Assembly: GCA_034435975.1 (NCBI GenBank)
Contig: DAOTWD010000152.1
Span: 1-64,000 of the forward strand
DNA length: 64,000 nt
From: CAKZQX01 sp034435975
GTDB taxonomy: Bacteria > Chloroflexota > Chloroflexia > Chloroflexales > Chloroflexaceae
Direction of reading: 5' to 3'
A program made the position numbers and the translations under genes. Below are positions 25,601-33,031 of the stretch, piece after piece. Under the pieces are notes generated by a model that was not told where the DNA came from, did not search any database, and saw nothing but the letters and a program-made list of their open reading frames with translations. Numbering within the stretch: position 1 is the first letter of the stretch; every line of letters begins with the position of its first letter.

Positions 25601-26492
25601 CCTCTACAAGCGTGACGCGCTGATCACGACCGAGGCCCGACAGCGTCTGCAAGCCATCCAGGAGGCAACTGAACTGGGAGCCGGATTTCACATTGCGATG
25701 CGTGACCTTGAAATCCGAGGTGCGGGTAACCTGCTCGGCCCCGAACAGAGTGGGCATATTGCGGCGGTCGGGTTTGACCTCTACTCCCGGCTGCTGGAGC
25801 AGGCGGTAAAGCAGATAACGCAGCAAGGCCCCCGTCTCCAGGAGAGAGAGGCGCAGGATGCCATGCCGATGAGCGATGTACGTACAGCGCAAGGCGAGTT
25901 GCAAGGCGAGCGACGAGGAGCGAAGACCAGTCATCGCGTTTCCACCTCCTTCCCTGATCGTCGGGAGCGACGGGACGCGAGGACACCGGTGGTTCACGAG
26001 AAGGTGCTGGTCAGCCCACTGGTAACGCTTGATCTCCCACTGACAGCCTATCTCCCCGATGATTATGTGGTTGATGATACCGTGCGGCTACGTGTCTATC
26101 AGCGTCTGTCCCAGGCGTTGACCCCAGAAGAAGTACGAGCATTACGGCAGGAGTTGCAGGATCGCTTTGGCGATCTCCCACCGCCGGCCATGCATTTACT
26201 CATCTGGTTGCACCTCAAGGCACTGGCATTAGCAGCGGGTGTCAGTTCGGTGATGACGACCAATGAGGAGTTTATGGTGCGCTTACCGGGAACACGTACA
26301 GCGGGAGTGTCACTGCTGCGGCAGCGCTTCCGGCGTGATGCCAGTGTCAAGATTGGCCCGCAATTTGTGCGTCTGGATCGGCGGCTCTTGCGCGATACCT
26401 GGGTGGACAAACTGATAGTGGTTATGGAGACGTTGGCAGCAATGCCAGAATCTCAGCAGAGAAGTCTTCCAGATCATGGAGATGATCGGTGA
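22692..26492 (+). CDS. mfd: Transcription-repair coupling factor
   Basis: 1266 aa. UvrB-like N-terminal domains (RVLLYPASETLPYEPIAP.., then the UvrA-binding part), the RNA-polymerase interaction domain (LHVGDYVVHIEHGIAIYDGL..), and the RecG-type translocase with GDVGFGKTEIAVRAA near residue 684, the DEEQHFG box near 785 and QLRGRVGRS. It displaces RNA polymerase stalled at DNA damage and recruits UvrA. The C-terminal D7 domain is present (LDLPLTAYLPDDYVVDD..). Odd: about 50 low-complexity, Arg-rich residues (roughly 1050-1100; bases 25840-25995) are inserted before that domain and contain a direct repeat GCAAGGCGAG. The ribosome binding site is weak. Confidence 0.96.
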   Translation: MQHLVDLCHELARLPTLAAVIEALVRPQRQRLHIAPLPIAARPPVIAALALHVQHLYLVLVGRSDDALRTVEDLRQWLASERVLLYPASETLPYEPIAPAIDVVRQRIHVLQQIQAMAHVPQDTIGTTPMHALIIVAPVRALLQPTLTPAELASATIELRLGTILAQDTLLRRWIDQGYHVAPSVEAPGQINRRGGLVDIWPPSAVQPLRIEWFGNEIDSLRPFDPTTQRSDMRLTTATIGPAFEIPLWERALARQRLAALDITMLRPEVRAEWERHCTALQTGESRETLTFLAPFFWDAAPAQRTLLAHLPSDSIILLNDAMFLTQIAADLHQQAQARRDTLIASGELAPAYPRPYALWDELGLDVGGDTDIGPPVAGSGTHRILLNLSTNPLDDVPGYRDVLHVLPAPRFTPTDLFGGQLRRLVQMILTRLNAGERVAIVTSQAARIQELVAERCHLESRMTRSAAPDLPLPASFLVFHGTLDAGWSAPELNLTLYTDTEIFGWRPRRSLVERRARSQHSSDERTTFLRGLHVGDYVVHIEHGIAIYDGLVRRTVGGVERDYLSLRYAGSDRLYVPVDQVDRVSRYIGAGEATPQLTRLGTQEWERAKRKARTAVQDLANELLEISARRQTTRGHAFRPDNDWQRELEHAFPYIETPDQIRVLADVKQDMEQPHPMDRLICGDVGFGKTEIAVRAAFKAVQDSKQVAILVPTTILAQQHYDTFRRRMAAFPVTIEMLSRFRTTREQEAIVQALRTGAIDIVIGTHRLLSKDVQFKQLGLVIVDEEQHFGVRHKERLKHLRSQVDLLTLTATPIPRTLHMSLAGIRDLSVIETPPDDRVPIKTYVLPFDDRLVRDAILREIDRGGQVYFVHNRVHSIYHVATHLQRLVPEADIGVGHGQLDERQLEQVMLDFFRGTYDVLVCTTIIESGLDVPNANTIIIDDATHYGLAQLYQLRGRVGRSATRAYAYLLYKRDALITTEARQRLQAIQEATELGAGFHIAMRDLEIRGAGNLLGPEQSGHIAAVGFDLYSRLLEQAVKQITQQGPRLQEREAQDAMPMSDVRTAQGELQGERRGAKTSHRVSTSFPDRRERRDARTPVVHEKVLVSPLVTLDLPLTAYLPDDYVVDDTVRLRVYQRLSQALTPEEVRALRQELQDRFGDLPPPAMHLLIWLHLKALALAAGVSSVMTTNEEFMVRLPGTRTAGVSLLRQRFRRDASVKIGPQFVRLDRRLLRDTWVDKLIVVMETLAAMPESQQRSLPDHGDDR

Positions 26493-26682
26493 GGATAGCC
26501 TTGAGGATTGGCTGTGCAAACGGATAATCGTAGACAGCAATATCAAGGTCGCTGTGGGTGCGCAACCGCTCGTTGACAGCCGAGCCGAAGAGGATCGCGG
26601 CTATCAGGCCAGGTACCCGCGCCAGATGTGCAATAATGCTCTCAAGCGCGGGTATGGTGGTGGCAGGTAGAGGACGCAACAT
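26422..26682 (-). CDS. MNT-type nucleotidyltransferase domain protein
   Basis: 86 aa. The motif GSAVNERLRTHSDLDIAVYD is the GSx10DxD signature of minimal nucleotidyltransferases (MNT, DNA polymerase beta fold), which form toxin-antitoxin or AMPylation pairs with HEPN partners. No HEPN gene is adjacent. The 3' end overlaps the mfd 3' end by 71 bases in antisense. It is shorter than typical members (about 100-140 aa), so the C-terminal part may be reduced. The start is the first ATG; ribosome binding site is weak (AGGG). Confidence 0.75.
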   Translation of the reverse strand: MLRPLPATTIPALESIIAHLARVPGLIAAILFGSAVNERLRTHSDLDIAVYDYPFAQPILKAILTDHLHDLEDFSAEILALLPTSP

Positions 26683-26691
26683 ACTGCTGCC

Positions 26692-26853
26692 CTACTTCGT
26701 CTCGCGGTAGATCACATGGCGGCGTACCAATGGATCGTAGCGACGTAACTCTAACCGGTTCGGATCGTTCTTGCGGTTCTTCTCGGTGGTATACGTATGC
26801 CCGCTTTCGGTACTCTTGAGCTTGATGACCAGGCGGTTGCCTTTCTTGGCCAT
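26692..26853 (-). CDS. rpmG: 50S ribosomal protein bL33
   Basis: 53 aa: MAKKGNRLVIKLKSTES..YTTEKNRKNDPNRLELRRYDP, ending VIYRETK. The start is fixed by GGGAGG six bases upstream. The Cys pairs of zinc-binding bL33 forms are absent, so this is the zinc-independent (C-minus) type. Expressed from its own promoter at 26920-26948; in many bacteria it precedes secE, which is not the case here. Confidence 0.95.
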   Translation of the reverse strand: MAKKGNRLVIKLKSTESGHTYTTEKNRKNDPNRLELRRYDPLVRRHVIYRETK

Positions 26854-26919
26854 AATGTTCCTCCCTATCATAAAAATGAGCGTAACTATACGCCACGCAT
26901 CACGAATATGCGAGACTCT

Positions 26920-26948
26920 ATTGTAGCATCTCTTGACGCCTCCGACAA
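26920..26948 (-). promoter_or_regulatory. Promoter of rpmG
   Basis: On the minus strand TTGTCG (26943-26948), 17-base spacer, TACAAT (26920-26925). Leader to the rpmG start about 60 bases. Confidence 0.5.
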
Positions 26949-27036
26949 GGAAGGCGCGAGTGGCAGCATCTCTCTTTCCATCTGGTGTACAATAGGGGCA
27001 AACCTGTGGAAAATACCGAGGTGGAAGGAGTATTGT

Positions 27037-27216
27037 ATGCCTGTCGCTGTACGTCCGCAGCGCGAGATCATGGATCTCGCACACGATGGGCTGCCCATCG
27101 TGTGCGGAACAACTGAATACGTGCTTGCCGGGGCATTGATCCCCATACCCCCGCGTCGCAGAGAAGAACCCATACCCTTAACAAAGCAGGAGCAACGTCA
27201 TGCCTTCGGTGACTGA
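27037..27216 (+). CDS. Small ORF upstream of and overlapping hisC, 59 aa
   Basis: ATG 27037 has AAGGAG six bases upstream. The product (MPVAVRPQREIMDLAHDGLPIVCG..TEYVLAGALIPIPPRRREE) ends 17 bases inside hisC, so ribosomes finishing it could restart on hisC. It has no His-rich run, so it is not a classical his attenuator peptide. No family recognised. The strong ribosome binding site and coupling make a real short gene likely. Confidence 0.55.
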   Translation: MPVAVRPQREIMDLAHDGLPIVCGTTEYVLAGALIPIPPRRREEPIPLTKQEQRHAFGD

Positions 27217-28345
27217 TCTTATTCGGCCCGATATTGTCAACCTGGAAGCCTATACGCCAATCGTGCCACTGGATGTGCTGGCGGAGCGACTGAATCTCCC
27301 GGTGGAACGGATCATCAAGCTCGATGCAAACGAGAATCCTTACGGCCCATCACCGCGAGCGCTGGCTGCGCTGGCCGCTGAGCCGCACTATGCGATCTAC
27401 CCCGACCCGGAGCATACCCGTCTACGGGCGATGCTCAGTGTGTACACCGGGCAACCGGCGACACGTATTGTGTGTGGGGCCGGGGCTGATGAAATCATTG
27501 ATTTGCTGCTCCGCCTGTTCCTGCAACCGGGCGATGTGGTGATTGATTGTCCGCCCACCTTTGGTATGTATGCTTTCGATACGGCGGTCTGTGGTGGGCG
27601 TCTGGTGCAGGTACCACGTCGTGCCGATTTCAGCCTGGATCTGCCCGCTATCGAGCAGGCGGCTGTAGAGACGCAGGCGCGAGTGCTATTCCTCACCTCG
27701 CCCAACAACCCCAGTGGCAACCTCACGCCACCCACTGACATCGAGCGTCTGCTCACATTGCCCTTGCTGGTCGTGGTCGATGAAGCCTATATCGAGTTTG
27801 CCGCGTATCAAGCGCCAGAAGTCAAGCGCCAGGCAAACATTGGTGTGAGTGCATGGGTGGGGCACTATGCCAACCTGGTGGTGCTGCGTACGTTCAGTAA
27901 GTGGGCCGGGTTAGCCGGGTTGCGGGTGGGCTATGGTCTGCTGGCAGAGGAACTGGCGGCGCATCTCTGGAAGATCAAGCAACCCTATAATGTCAACCTG
28001 GCGGCGCAGGTGGCCGCGCAGGCCTCATTGGAGGATCTGGAGTATCTCCAGGCCAATATCGGGCGCATTGTTGCCGAGCGGGAGCGTATGCTGGCCGCGC
28101 TGGGGCAACTGCCCTGGTTGCAGGTTTATCCCAGCCATGCCAACTTTATTTTGTGCCGCGTGCTTGACGGTGACGCTTTGCACTTGAAGCAGGCGCTGGA
28201 ACGTCAGGGGATTCTGCTCCGCTACTACCGCACGTCCAGATTACGCGATTGTATTCGCATCAGCATTGGCACTGCCACCCAAAACCAGGCGGTGCTGGAC
28301 GCGCTTTCCCGTTGGCAGGTTGATCGCTTGAAGGAGAGCTGTTGA
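27200..28345 (+). CDS. hisC: Histidinol-phosphate aminotransferase
   Basis: 381 aa, fold-type I PLP enzyme; converts imidazole-acetol phosphate and glutamate to histidinol phosphate. LDANENPYGPSP (substrate loop), GAGADEIIDLLLRLF, LTSPNNPSGN, VVDEAYIEF and the PLP lysine Lys234 in TFSKWAGLAGLRVGYG are all present, with the C-terminal Arg in CIRISIGT. AGGAG lies 7 bases before the ATG. Followed, after a 264-base repeat-bearing gap, by hisN and hisB. Confidence 0.95.
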   Translation: MPSVTDLIRPDIVNLEAYTPIVPLDVLAERLNLPVERIIKLDANENPYGPSPRALAALAAEPHYAIYPDPEHTRLRAMLSVYTGQPATRIVCGAGADEIIDLLLRLFLQPGDVVIDCPPTFGMYAFDTAVCGGRLVQVPRRADFSLDLPAIEQAAVETQARVLFLTSPNNPSGNLTPPTDIERLLTLPLLVVVDEAYIEFAAYQAPEVKRQANIGVSAWVGHYANLVVLRTFSKWAGLAGLRVGYGLLAEELAAHLWKIKQPYNVNLAAQVAAQASLEDLEYLQANIGRIVAERERMLAALGQLPWLQVYPSHANFILCRVLDGDALHLKQALERQGILLRYYRTSRLRDCIRISIGTATQNQAVLDALSRWQVDRLKESC

Positions 28346-28460
28346 GCGTTCAAGCGTTCAAGTGGGCAGTGTTCGAGCGTTCAAGGCTTGAGCGCTTCGG
28401 CGCTTCAATGCACTGCTTTATCGAAAGCGAAAAAGACAGCGTGTTCGAGTGACCACATAG

Positions 28461-28565
28461 TAGGAAATGGGAAATAGAAGGGAGGAAATAGAAGTCCTCT
28501 CCAATGTCTCCCTATTTCCTGACAGCTATTTCCTATTTCCTGACGGCTATTTTCTATTCCTATTC
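28461..28565. repeat. GGAAATAG/CTATTTCC inverted-repeat element, copy 2
   Basis: GGAAATGGGAAATAG..GGAAATAG (28461-28491) faces four CTATTTCC-like units at 28510-28565, including a tandem CTATTTCCTGACAG/CTATTTCCTGACGG. The 21 bases at 28522-28542 are an exact reverse complement of 29989-30009, on the other side of hisN-hisB. Confidence 0.65.
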
Positions 28566-28609
28566 ATGATAACATCTTCGCTCGCTATCTTAGCACTAAA
28601 GAGGATTGT

Positions 28610-29389
28610 ATGGCAGAGACATTGCAAGAACTACTGGCCTTTGCCCACGAGATTGCCTGGCAAGCTGGCAAGATTACGTTACGCTATTTTCAGACCGGTA
28701 TTGCGGTTGACCGCAAGGTCGATGAGTCGCCGGTAACGGTGGCCGATCGTGAGTCGGAAGCCTATCTGCGGGCTGCGATTACGGCCCGCTATCCTGATCA
28801 CGCGCTGCTCGGTGAGGAAGAAGGTGCAACCGGTAGCGCCGATGCTGAATGGCGCTGGATTATTGATCCGATTGATGGTACGAAATCATTTGTGCGTGGT
28901 GTGCCGCTGTATGGGGTATTGATCGGCGTTTTGCGGCGGGAGGTACCGGTGATTGGTGTGGTTAACATGCCCGCGCTGGGCGAAATCGTCTATGCCGGGC
29001 AGGATCTGGGTTGCTGGTGGAACGGGCGACCGTGCCGGGTGTCGTCCACATGCACACTACGCGAGGCACTGCTGGTTGGAACCGTGGCACACGGCTATGA
29101 GAACTACGGCAAGCATGCGCCGTTTCAGCGCTTGCTGGGGCAGGTGGGCCTGTTTCGCACCTGGGGCGATTGCTATGCCTACGTTCTGGTTGCCACCGGG
29201 CGTGCCGACATAGCCATCGATCCGCAGATGAATATCTGGGATGCGGCGGCGCTGCTGCCAATATTGCAAGAAGCGGGTGGAACCTACACCGATTGGCACG
29301 GCACACCCACCATTGCTGGTGGCGAGGGATTAGGCACGAACGGCTTGCTGCTGGATGAGGTACTCCAACTGATGAGGCAGGAGACATAA
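28610..29389 (+). CDS. hisN: Histidinol-phosphatase, inositol-monophosphatase family
   Basis: 259 aa. Metal ligands: GEEEGAT (loop glutamates) and WIIDPIDGTKSFVRGVPLYG (motif DPIDGT), with the C-terminal WDAAALLPILQEAGG. The sequence DGTKSFVRGVP is the hallmark of HisN-type histidinol-phosphate phosphatases within the IMPase superfamily, and the gene lies between hisC and hisB, so this assignment is favoured over inositol or fructose bisphosphate hydrolysis. The stop TAA overlaps the hisB ATG by one base. Confidence 0.88.
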   Translation: MAETLQELLAFAHEIAWQAGKITLRYFQTGIAVDRKVDESPVTVADRESEAYLRAAITARYPDHALLGEEEGATGSADAEWRWIIDPIDGTKSFVRGVPLYGVLIGVLRREVPVIGVVNMPALGEIVYAGQDLGCWWNGRPCRVSSTCTLREALLVGTVAHGYENYGKHAPFQRLLGQVGLFRTWGDCYAYVLVATGRADIAIDPQMNIWDAAALLPILQEAGGTYTDWHGTPTIAGGEGLGTNGLLLDEVLQLMRQET

Positions 29390-29976
29390 TGCGACAGGCA
29401 ACAATCACGCGTCGCACAGGCGAAACCGATATTCGCCTGGAGTTGACCATTGATGGCCGCGGTGATTCTGATGTGGCGACGGGCATTGGCTTTCTTGACC
29501 ATATGCTCACACTATGGGCCAGGCATGGCCTGTTTGATTTGCGTGTACGGGCCGCAGGTGATCTGCATATTGATGAACATCACACCGCCGAGGATACCTG
29601 CATCTGCCTGGGACAGGCGCTTGATCAGGCGCTCGGTGAGCGGCGTGGCCTGGTGCGTACCGCGCATAGTTTTGTGCCGATGGATGAGGCCCTGGCCCTC
29701 GTGGCGGTCGATCTGGGTGGGCGGCCCTATTGTGTGGTGCAGGCTCCTTTTGTGACGCCACGGGTCGGGCAACTGGGTACTGATCTCATTCCGCACCTGC
29801 TTGAAAGCATTGCCTGGCATGGCCGCTTGAATCTGCATGCTCAGGTACTCTACGGCCACAACGACCACCACAAAGTCGAGGGTATCTTTAAGGCGCTGGG
29901 TCGCGCCCTGGATGCCGCTACACGCATTGATGAACGACTGGCGGGCGCGGTGCCGAGTACCAAGGGCGTGTTGTGA
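29389..29976 (+). CDS. hisB: Imidazoleglycerol-phosphate dehydratase
   Basis: 195 aa monofunctional enzyme that dehydrates imidazoleglycerol phosphate to imidazole-acetol phosphate. The two metal-binding motifs DEHHTAEDT and GHNDHHKVEG are intact, as are the start (RRTGETDI) and end (PSTKGVL). The phosphatase domain found in enteric HisB is absent, matching the presence of hisN just upstream, with which it overlaps by one base. Confidence 0.97.
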   Translation: MRQATITRRTGETDIRLELTIDGRGDSDVATGIGFLDHMLTLWARHGLFDLRVRAAGDLHIDEHHTAEDTCICLGQALDQALGERRGLVRTAHSFVPMDEALALVAVDLGGRPYCVVQAPFVTPRVGQLGTDLIPHLLESIAWHGRLNLHAQVLYGHNDHHKVEGIFKALGRALDAATRIDERLAGAVPSTKGVL

Positions 29977-29988
29977 TGGGTCTGCAAG

Positions 29989-30009
29989 CAGGAAATAGGA
30001 AATAGCTGT
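29989..30009. repeat. Inverted partner of the 28522-28542 repeat
   Basis: These 21 bases, built from GGAAATAG units, are a perfect reverse complement of 28522-28542. The two lie immediately outside hisN-hisB. Confidence 0.7.
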
Positions 30010-30050
30010 TATCAATAGCGTCTCTGGATCGATTAAGGAGGAAGTACTGT

Positions 30051-30553
30051 ATGTACTCTGGATCAAAGCTGAGATGGAACCTGTTGGGACTGGTGCCCTG
30101 TTTGCCCTGTTACCAGTGGCTGTTATACCGCTACCTGCACAGGGGCAGGAAAATGAACAATGTTTCCCGGAAACCGGGTTTTGCGTCTCCGGGCCAATCC
30201 TCGAATATTGGCAGCAGAATGGTGGTCTGCCTGTGTTGGGCTTTCCAATCACTCCGCGGCGTGAGGAAACAATCGGTGACTGGACGGGCCAGGCGCAATG
30301 GTTTGAGCGCAACCGACTGGAACGACACCCCGAAAACGAGGCACCCTATGATGTCCTACTGGGTCGCCTCGGTGCTCCGATTGGAGAACGTGACGGTATT
30401 TCGACGCCCCGTGAGGAGCCACGTGAAGGATGTACCTACTTCGAGCAGACGGGCTACAACGTCTGTGGCGATGTTCTGGTTTACTGGAGTTCGCATGTCC
30501 TGAACCTGGACGGGCAACCGGGCTTTACCTTAACGAGTAACATGTACCTGTAA
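30051..30553 (+). pseudogene. Secreted repeat protein with an apparent frameshift in its signal peptide
   Basis: The best ribosome binding site (AAGGAGG) serves ATG 30051, whose frame begins MYSGSKLRWNLLGL, a normal positively charged signal-peptide start. The secreted body lies in another frame from 30074 (..TGALFALLPVAVIPLPAQGQ, then CFPETGFCVSGPILEYWQQNGGLPVLGFPIT and a second repeat CTYFEQTGYNVCGDVLVYW), a cysteine-paired YW..NGGL..GFPIT repeat common in exported Chloroflexota proteins. Joining the two frames needs one extra G near 30090. Either translation starts weakly at ATG 30074 (159 aa, still a usable signal peptide), or the gene is frameshifted. Function unknown. Confidence 0.55.
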
Positions 30554-30564
30554 GGAATATTTTT

Positions 30565-32994
30565 ATGCCTCAAACCATTCAACTGCTCCTACTCTGCTGG
30601 TTAATGATGTTCGGTATCGTCCATGAGTGGTCACAACGAACAGCGACTCTCTGGTCGTGGCGCATCTCCTTCTTGTTCGCCAGTGTAGCCTGGGGAACAA
30701 CCCTGGTGGCAATAACCGAGTTCTTGAGCCTGCTGCACCTGTTCCAACGCGAGGCGTTGCTGACTGCCTGGATCAGTGTTTTCCTGACCGGTGGGTTGCT
30801 CTATGCCTGGCTCGTGTATCGTCGCGTTGGTTTTCCTCTTTCCGTAGCCACGGTACGCTTGTTCGCAGTATCAACGATGAACCGGCGCACGTGGAATGTG
30901 GCTGAAGGGAAGATGGTAAGGCCTGCGCGCTGGATCAACGTTATGCTCGTGTTCATCGGTTTCCAGGTGCTGACCCTGGCCATGGTGGCCTATCGATTTG
31001 CGCCCAGCAATTGGGATGCGATGTCCTATCATTTAGCTCGGGTGGTACACTGGCAACAAGCGCAGTCGGTACATCATTATGCTTCTCACGTTTCACGTCA
31101 AAATCAGATGCCGCCGTTTGCCTCGTTTGTGATGGCCCATTTACACACGCTGACGGTTGGCGATCAGTTTGTCAACCTGGTGCAGTGGTATGCGATGGTG
31201 CTGTGTCTGGTGGGGGTCGCGGAAATTGCACGCCAACTGGGGGCGGATCGGACGAGGCAAGTCATTGCGGTACTGGTGTGTGTTTCGATTCCGATGGGCA
31301 TCTTGCAGGCCGCTAGCACACAGAACGATTATGTGGTGGCAGCATGGTTGGTCTGTTTTGTAGCGCTAGGGATGAACGCGCTGCGGAATGTTAGACAATG
31401 GAGTTATGTGATTGGCACTGGACTGGCGTTAGGCCTGGCCTTGCTGACCAAATCCTCAGCATTCGTCTATGCTCCACCATTTGCGGTGATAATCGGTCTG
31501 GTACTGCTGTATCGGTTACGTGGAACTGCACTGATCCGAGGTATAGTGATTCTCGTGTTAGTGTTAGCGGTGAATGCGGGACACTTCACCCGGAATACGC
31601 TGTTGTATGGGTCGCCTACGGGTCCAAGAGACTATTACCGTAATCGGACACTCTCGGTAAATGTACTGGCGTCAAACTTCATTCGCAGTACGGCTGTTCA
31701 CCTTCCTCTAGAAACAGGAATCTCCATTCTGGATAGAACCAATCATTGGATGCTGGGATGGCTCCGTCTGCTGCATGAATTTACCGGGCTTGACCCGGCT
31801 GATCCACGTACAACACCACCAGATCATTGGGTAGGGCGTACTGTTTTTACCAAACAAATGTCGTTTTATGAAGCTGACAGTGGCAATCCTTTGCATGCAA
31901 TCTTGATCATTATGACCACTTCGATTGGAGCGGTGAGTCTATGGAATAGACTCCAGTATTCTGCGCTTGGATACATGATCGTTTTACTCAGCGCATTTTT
32001 GCTGTTTTGTGCATATTTGAAACTTAGTGAATTTCGCGTCCGACTTCACCTACCGGCATTTGTTTTGTGGTGCCCGGTGATTGCCCTGGCGCTCTTTAAT
32101 ACCAGCAGCCGTCTGGTGCTAAGTATTCCGATCCTGGTTGTGCTGTTCGGATGTAACTGGACGTTTAATAACCCGTTACGTCCGATCAATCCAGGGGCTG
32201 TGTATGCTCAGGTGCCGCGAACGAATGGGTATTTCGCACGACGACCTTATTTACTTCCTATGTATCGTGAAATAGTCGATCGGATTATCGCCTCCACGTG
32301 CACTGAGGTAGGGCTGATAGTCAATGAGGATTCATGGGAATACCCTCTGTGGATGTTGTTACGTGAGCAAAACTATCAAGGTGTTATTCGGCATATACGT
32401 GTTGGCAATGCCAGTCAGGTTTATGAACGCACGGATTTTTACCCCTGTGCTATTATTTCTGCGGGTGCGCAATCAGGCTACACGAACTTGGTGGAACAAC
32501 GTATTGGTGGGTTTTATGTATATCTGGATCCGGCAATGGCCGCTGTACCGGATGTGGTACCGGAGGGATTTCTCATGACACCAGATCTGGGGGTACTTGT
32601 CGGATCGGGATGGTATGACTTTGAACCGGCATGGAACGTGCGCTGGATGAAGGAACAGGGACAACTCTGGGTCTATGCTCCCCATGAGACAGAAATATGG
32701 CTCAAGTTGCAGCCGTATGTAATGCACGTTGACCAGACATTTGGATCGAGCGGACAATTAAGCGTTAAGGTCAATCAGTCACCTGGTGGCAAATGGACGG
32801 TGCAATCTGGAGTGGTGAGTGTGGTTCCCTTACACCTCAACGCGGGGTTTAATAATATAACCTTGACCTTCATGGGTGGTTCGTTTGTGCCAGAGGGGGA
32901 TGGTCGCTCGTTAGCGATTGCTTTCCATCCTATCGAGATCATACCAATCGATTCGGTGGTATCATCTCCTCCTCTTAAATTGAGGTTACAGTGA
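30565..32994 (+). CDS. Large membrane protein, GT-C/GT39-like glycosyltransferase family
   Basis: 809 aa. About ten to twelve hydrophobic helices span residues 1-540 (e.g. LLLLCWLMMFGIVHEW, NVMLVFIGFQVLTLAMVAY, LALGLALLTKSSAFVYAP). The segment RFAPSNWDAMSYHLARVVHWQQ after an early helix corresponds to the loop with conserved acidic residue in GT-C-fold, dolichol-mannosyltransferase-like enzymes. The C-terminal 250 residues form a soluble beta-rich domain (GSGWYDFEPAWNVRWMKEQG..) that could be outside the membrane and bind sugar. AAGGAA seven bases before the ATG. Transfer of a lipid-linked sugar is inferred. Confidence 0.75.
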   Translation: MPQTIQLLLLCWLMMFGIVHEWSQRTATLWSWRISFLFASVAWGTTLVAITEFLSLLHLFQREALLTAWISVFLTGGLLYAWLVYRRVGFPLSVATVRLFAVSTMNRRTWNVAEGKMVRPARWINVMLVFIGFQVLTLAMVAYRFAPSNWDAMSYHLARVVHWQQAQSVHHYASHVSRQNQMPPFASFVMAHLHTLTVGDQFVNLVQWYAMVLCLVGVAEIARQLGADRTRQVIAVLVCVSIPMGILQAASTQNDYVVAAWLVCFVALGMNALRNVRQWSYVIGTGLALGLALLTKSSAFVYAPPFAVIIGLVLLYRLRGTALIRGIVILVLVLAVNAGHFTRNTLLYGSPTGPRDYYRNRTLSVNVLASNFIRSTAVHLPLETGISILDRTNHWMLGWLRLLHEFTGLDPADPRTTPPDHWVGRTVFTKQMSFYEADSGNPLHAILIIMTTSIGAVSLWNRLQYSALGYMIVLLSAFLLFCAYLKLSEFRVRLHLPAFVLWCPVIALALFNTSSRLVLSIPILVVLFGCNWTFNNPLRPINPGAVYAQVPRTNGYFARRPYLLPMYREIVDRIIASTCTEVGLIVNEDSWEYPLWMLLREQNYQGVIRHIRVGNASQVYERTDFYPCAIISAGAQSGYTNLVEQRIGGFYVYLDPAMAAVPDVVPEGFLMTPDLGVLVGSGWYDFEPAWNVRWMKEQGQLWVYAPHETEIWLKLQPYVMHVDQTFGSSGQLSVKVNQSPGGKWTVQSGVVSVVPLHLNAGFNNITLTFMGGSFVPEGDGRSLAIAFHPIEIIPIDSVVSSPPLKLRLQ

Positions 32995-33031
32995 AGAGCC
33001 GCGCAATCAGACACGCAATCAGATAGGGTTG

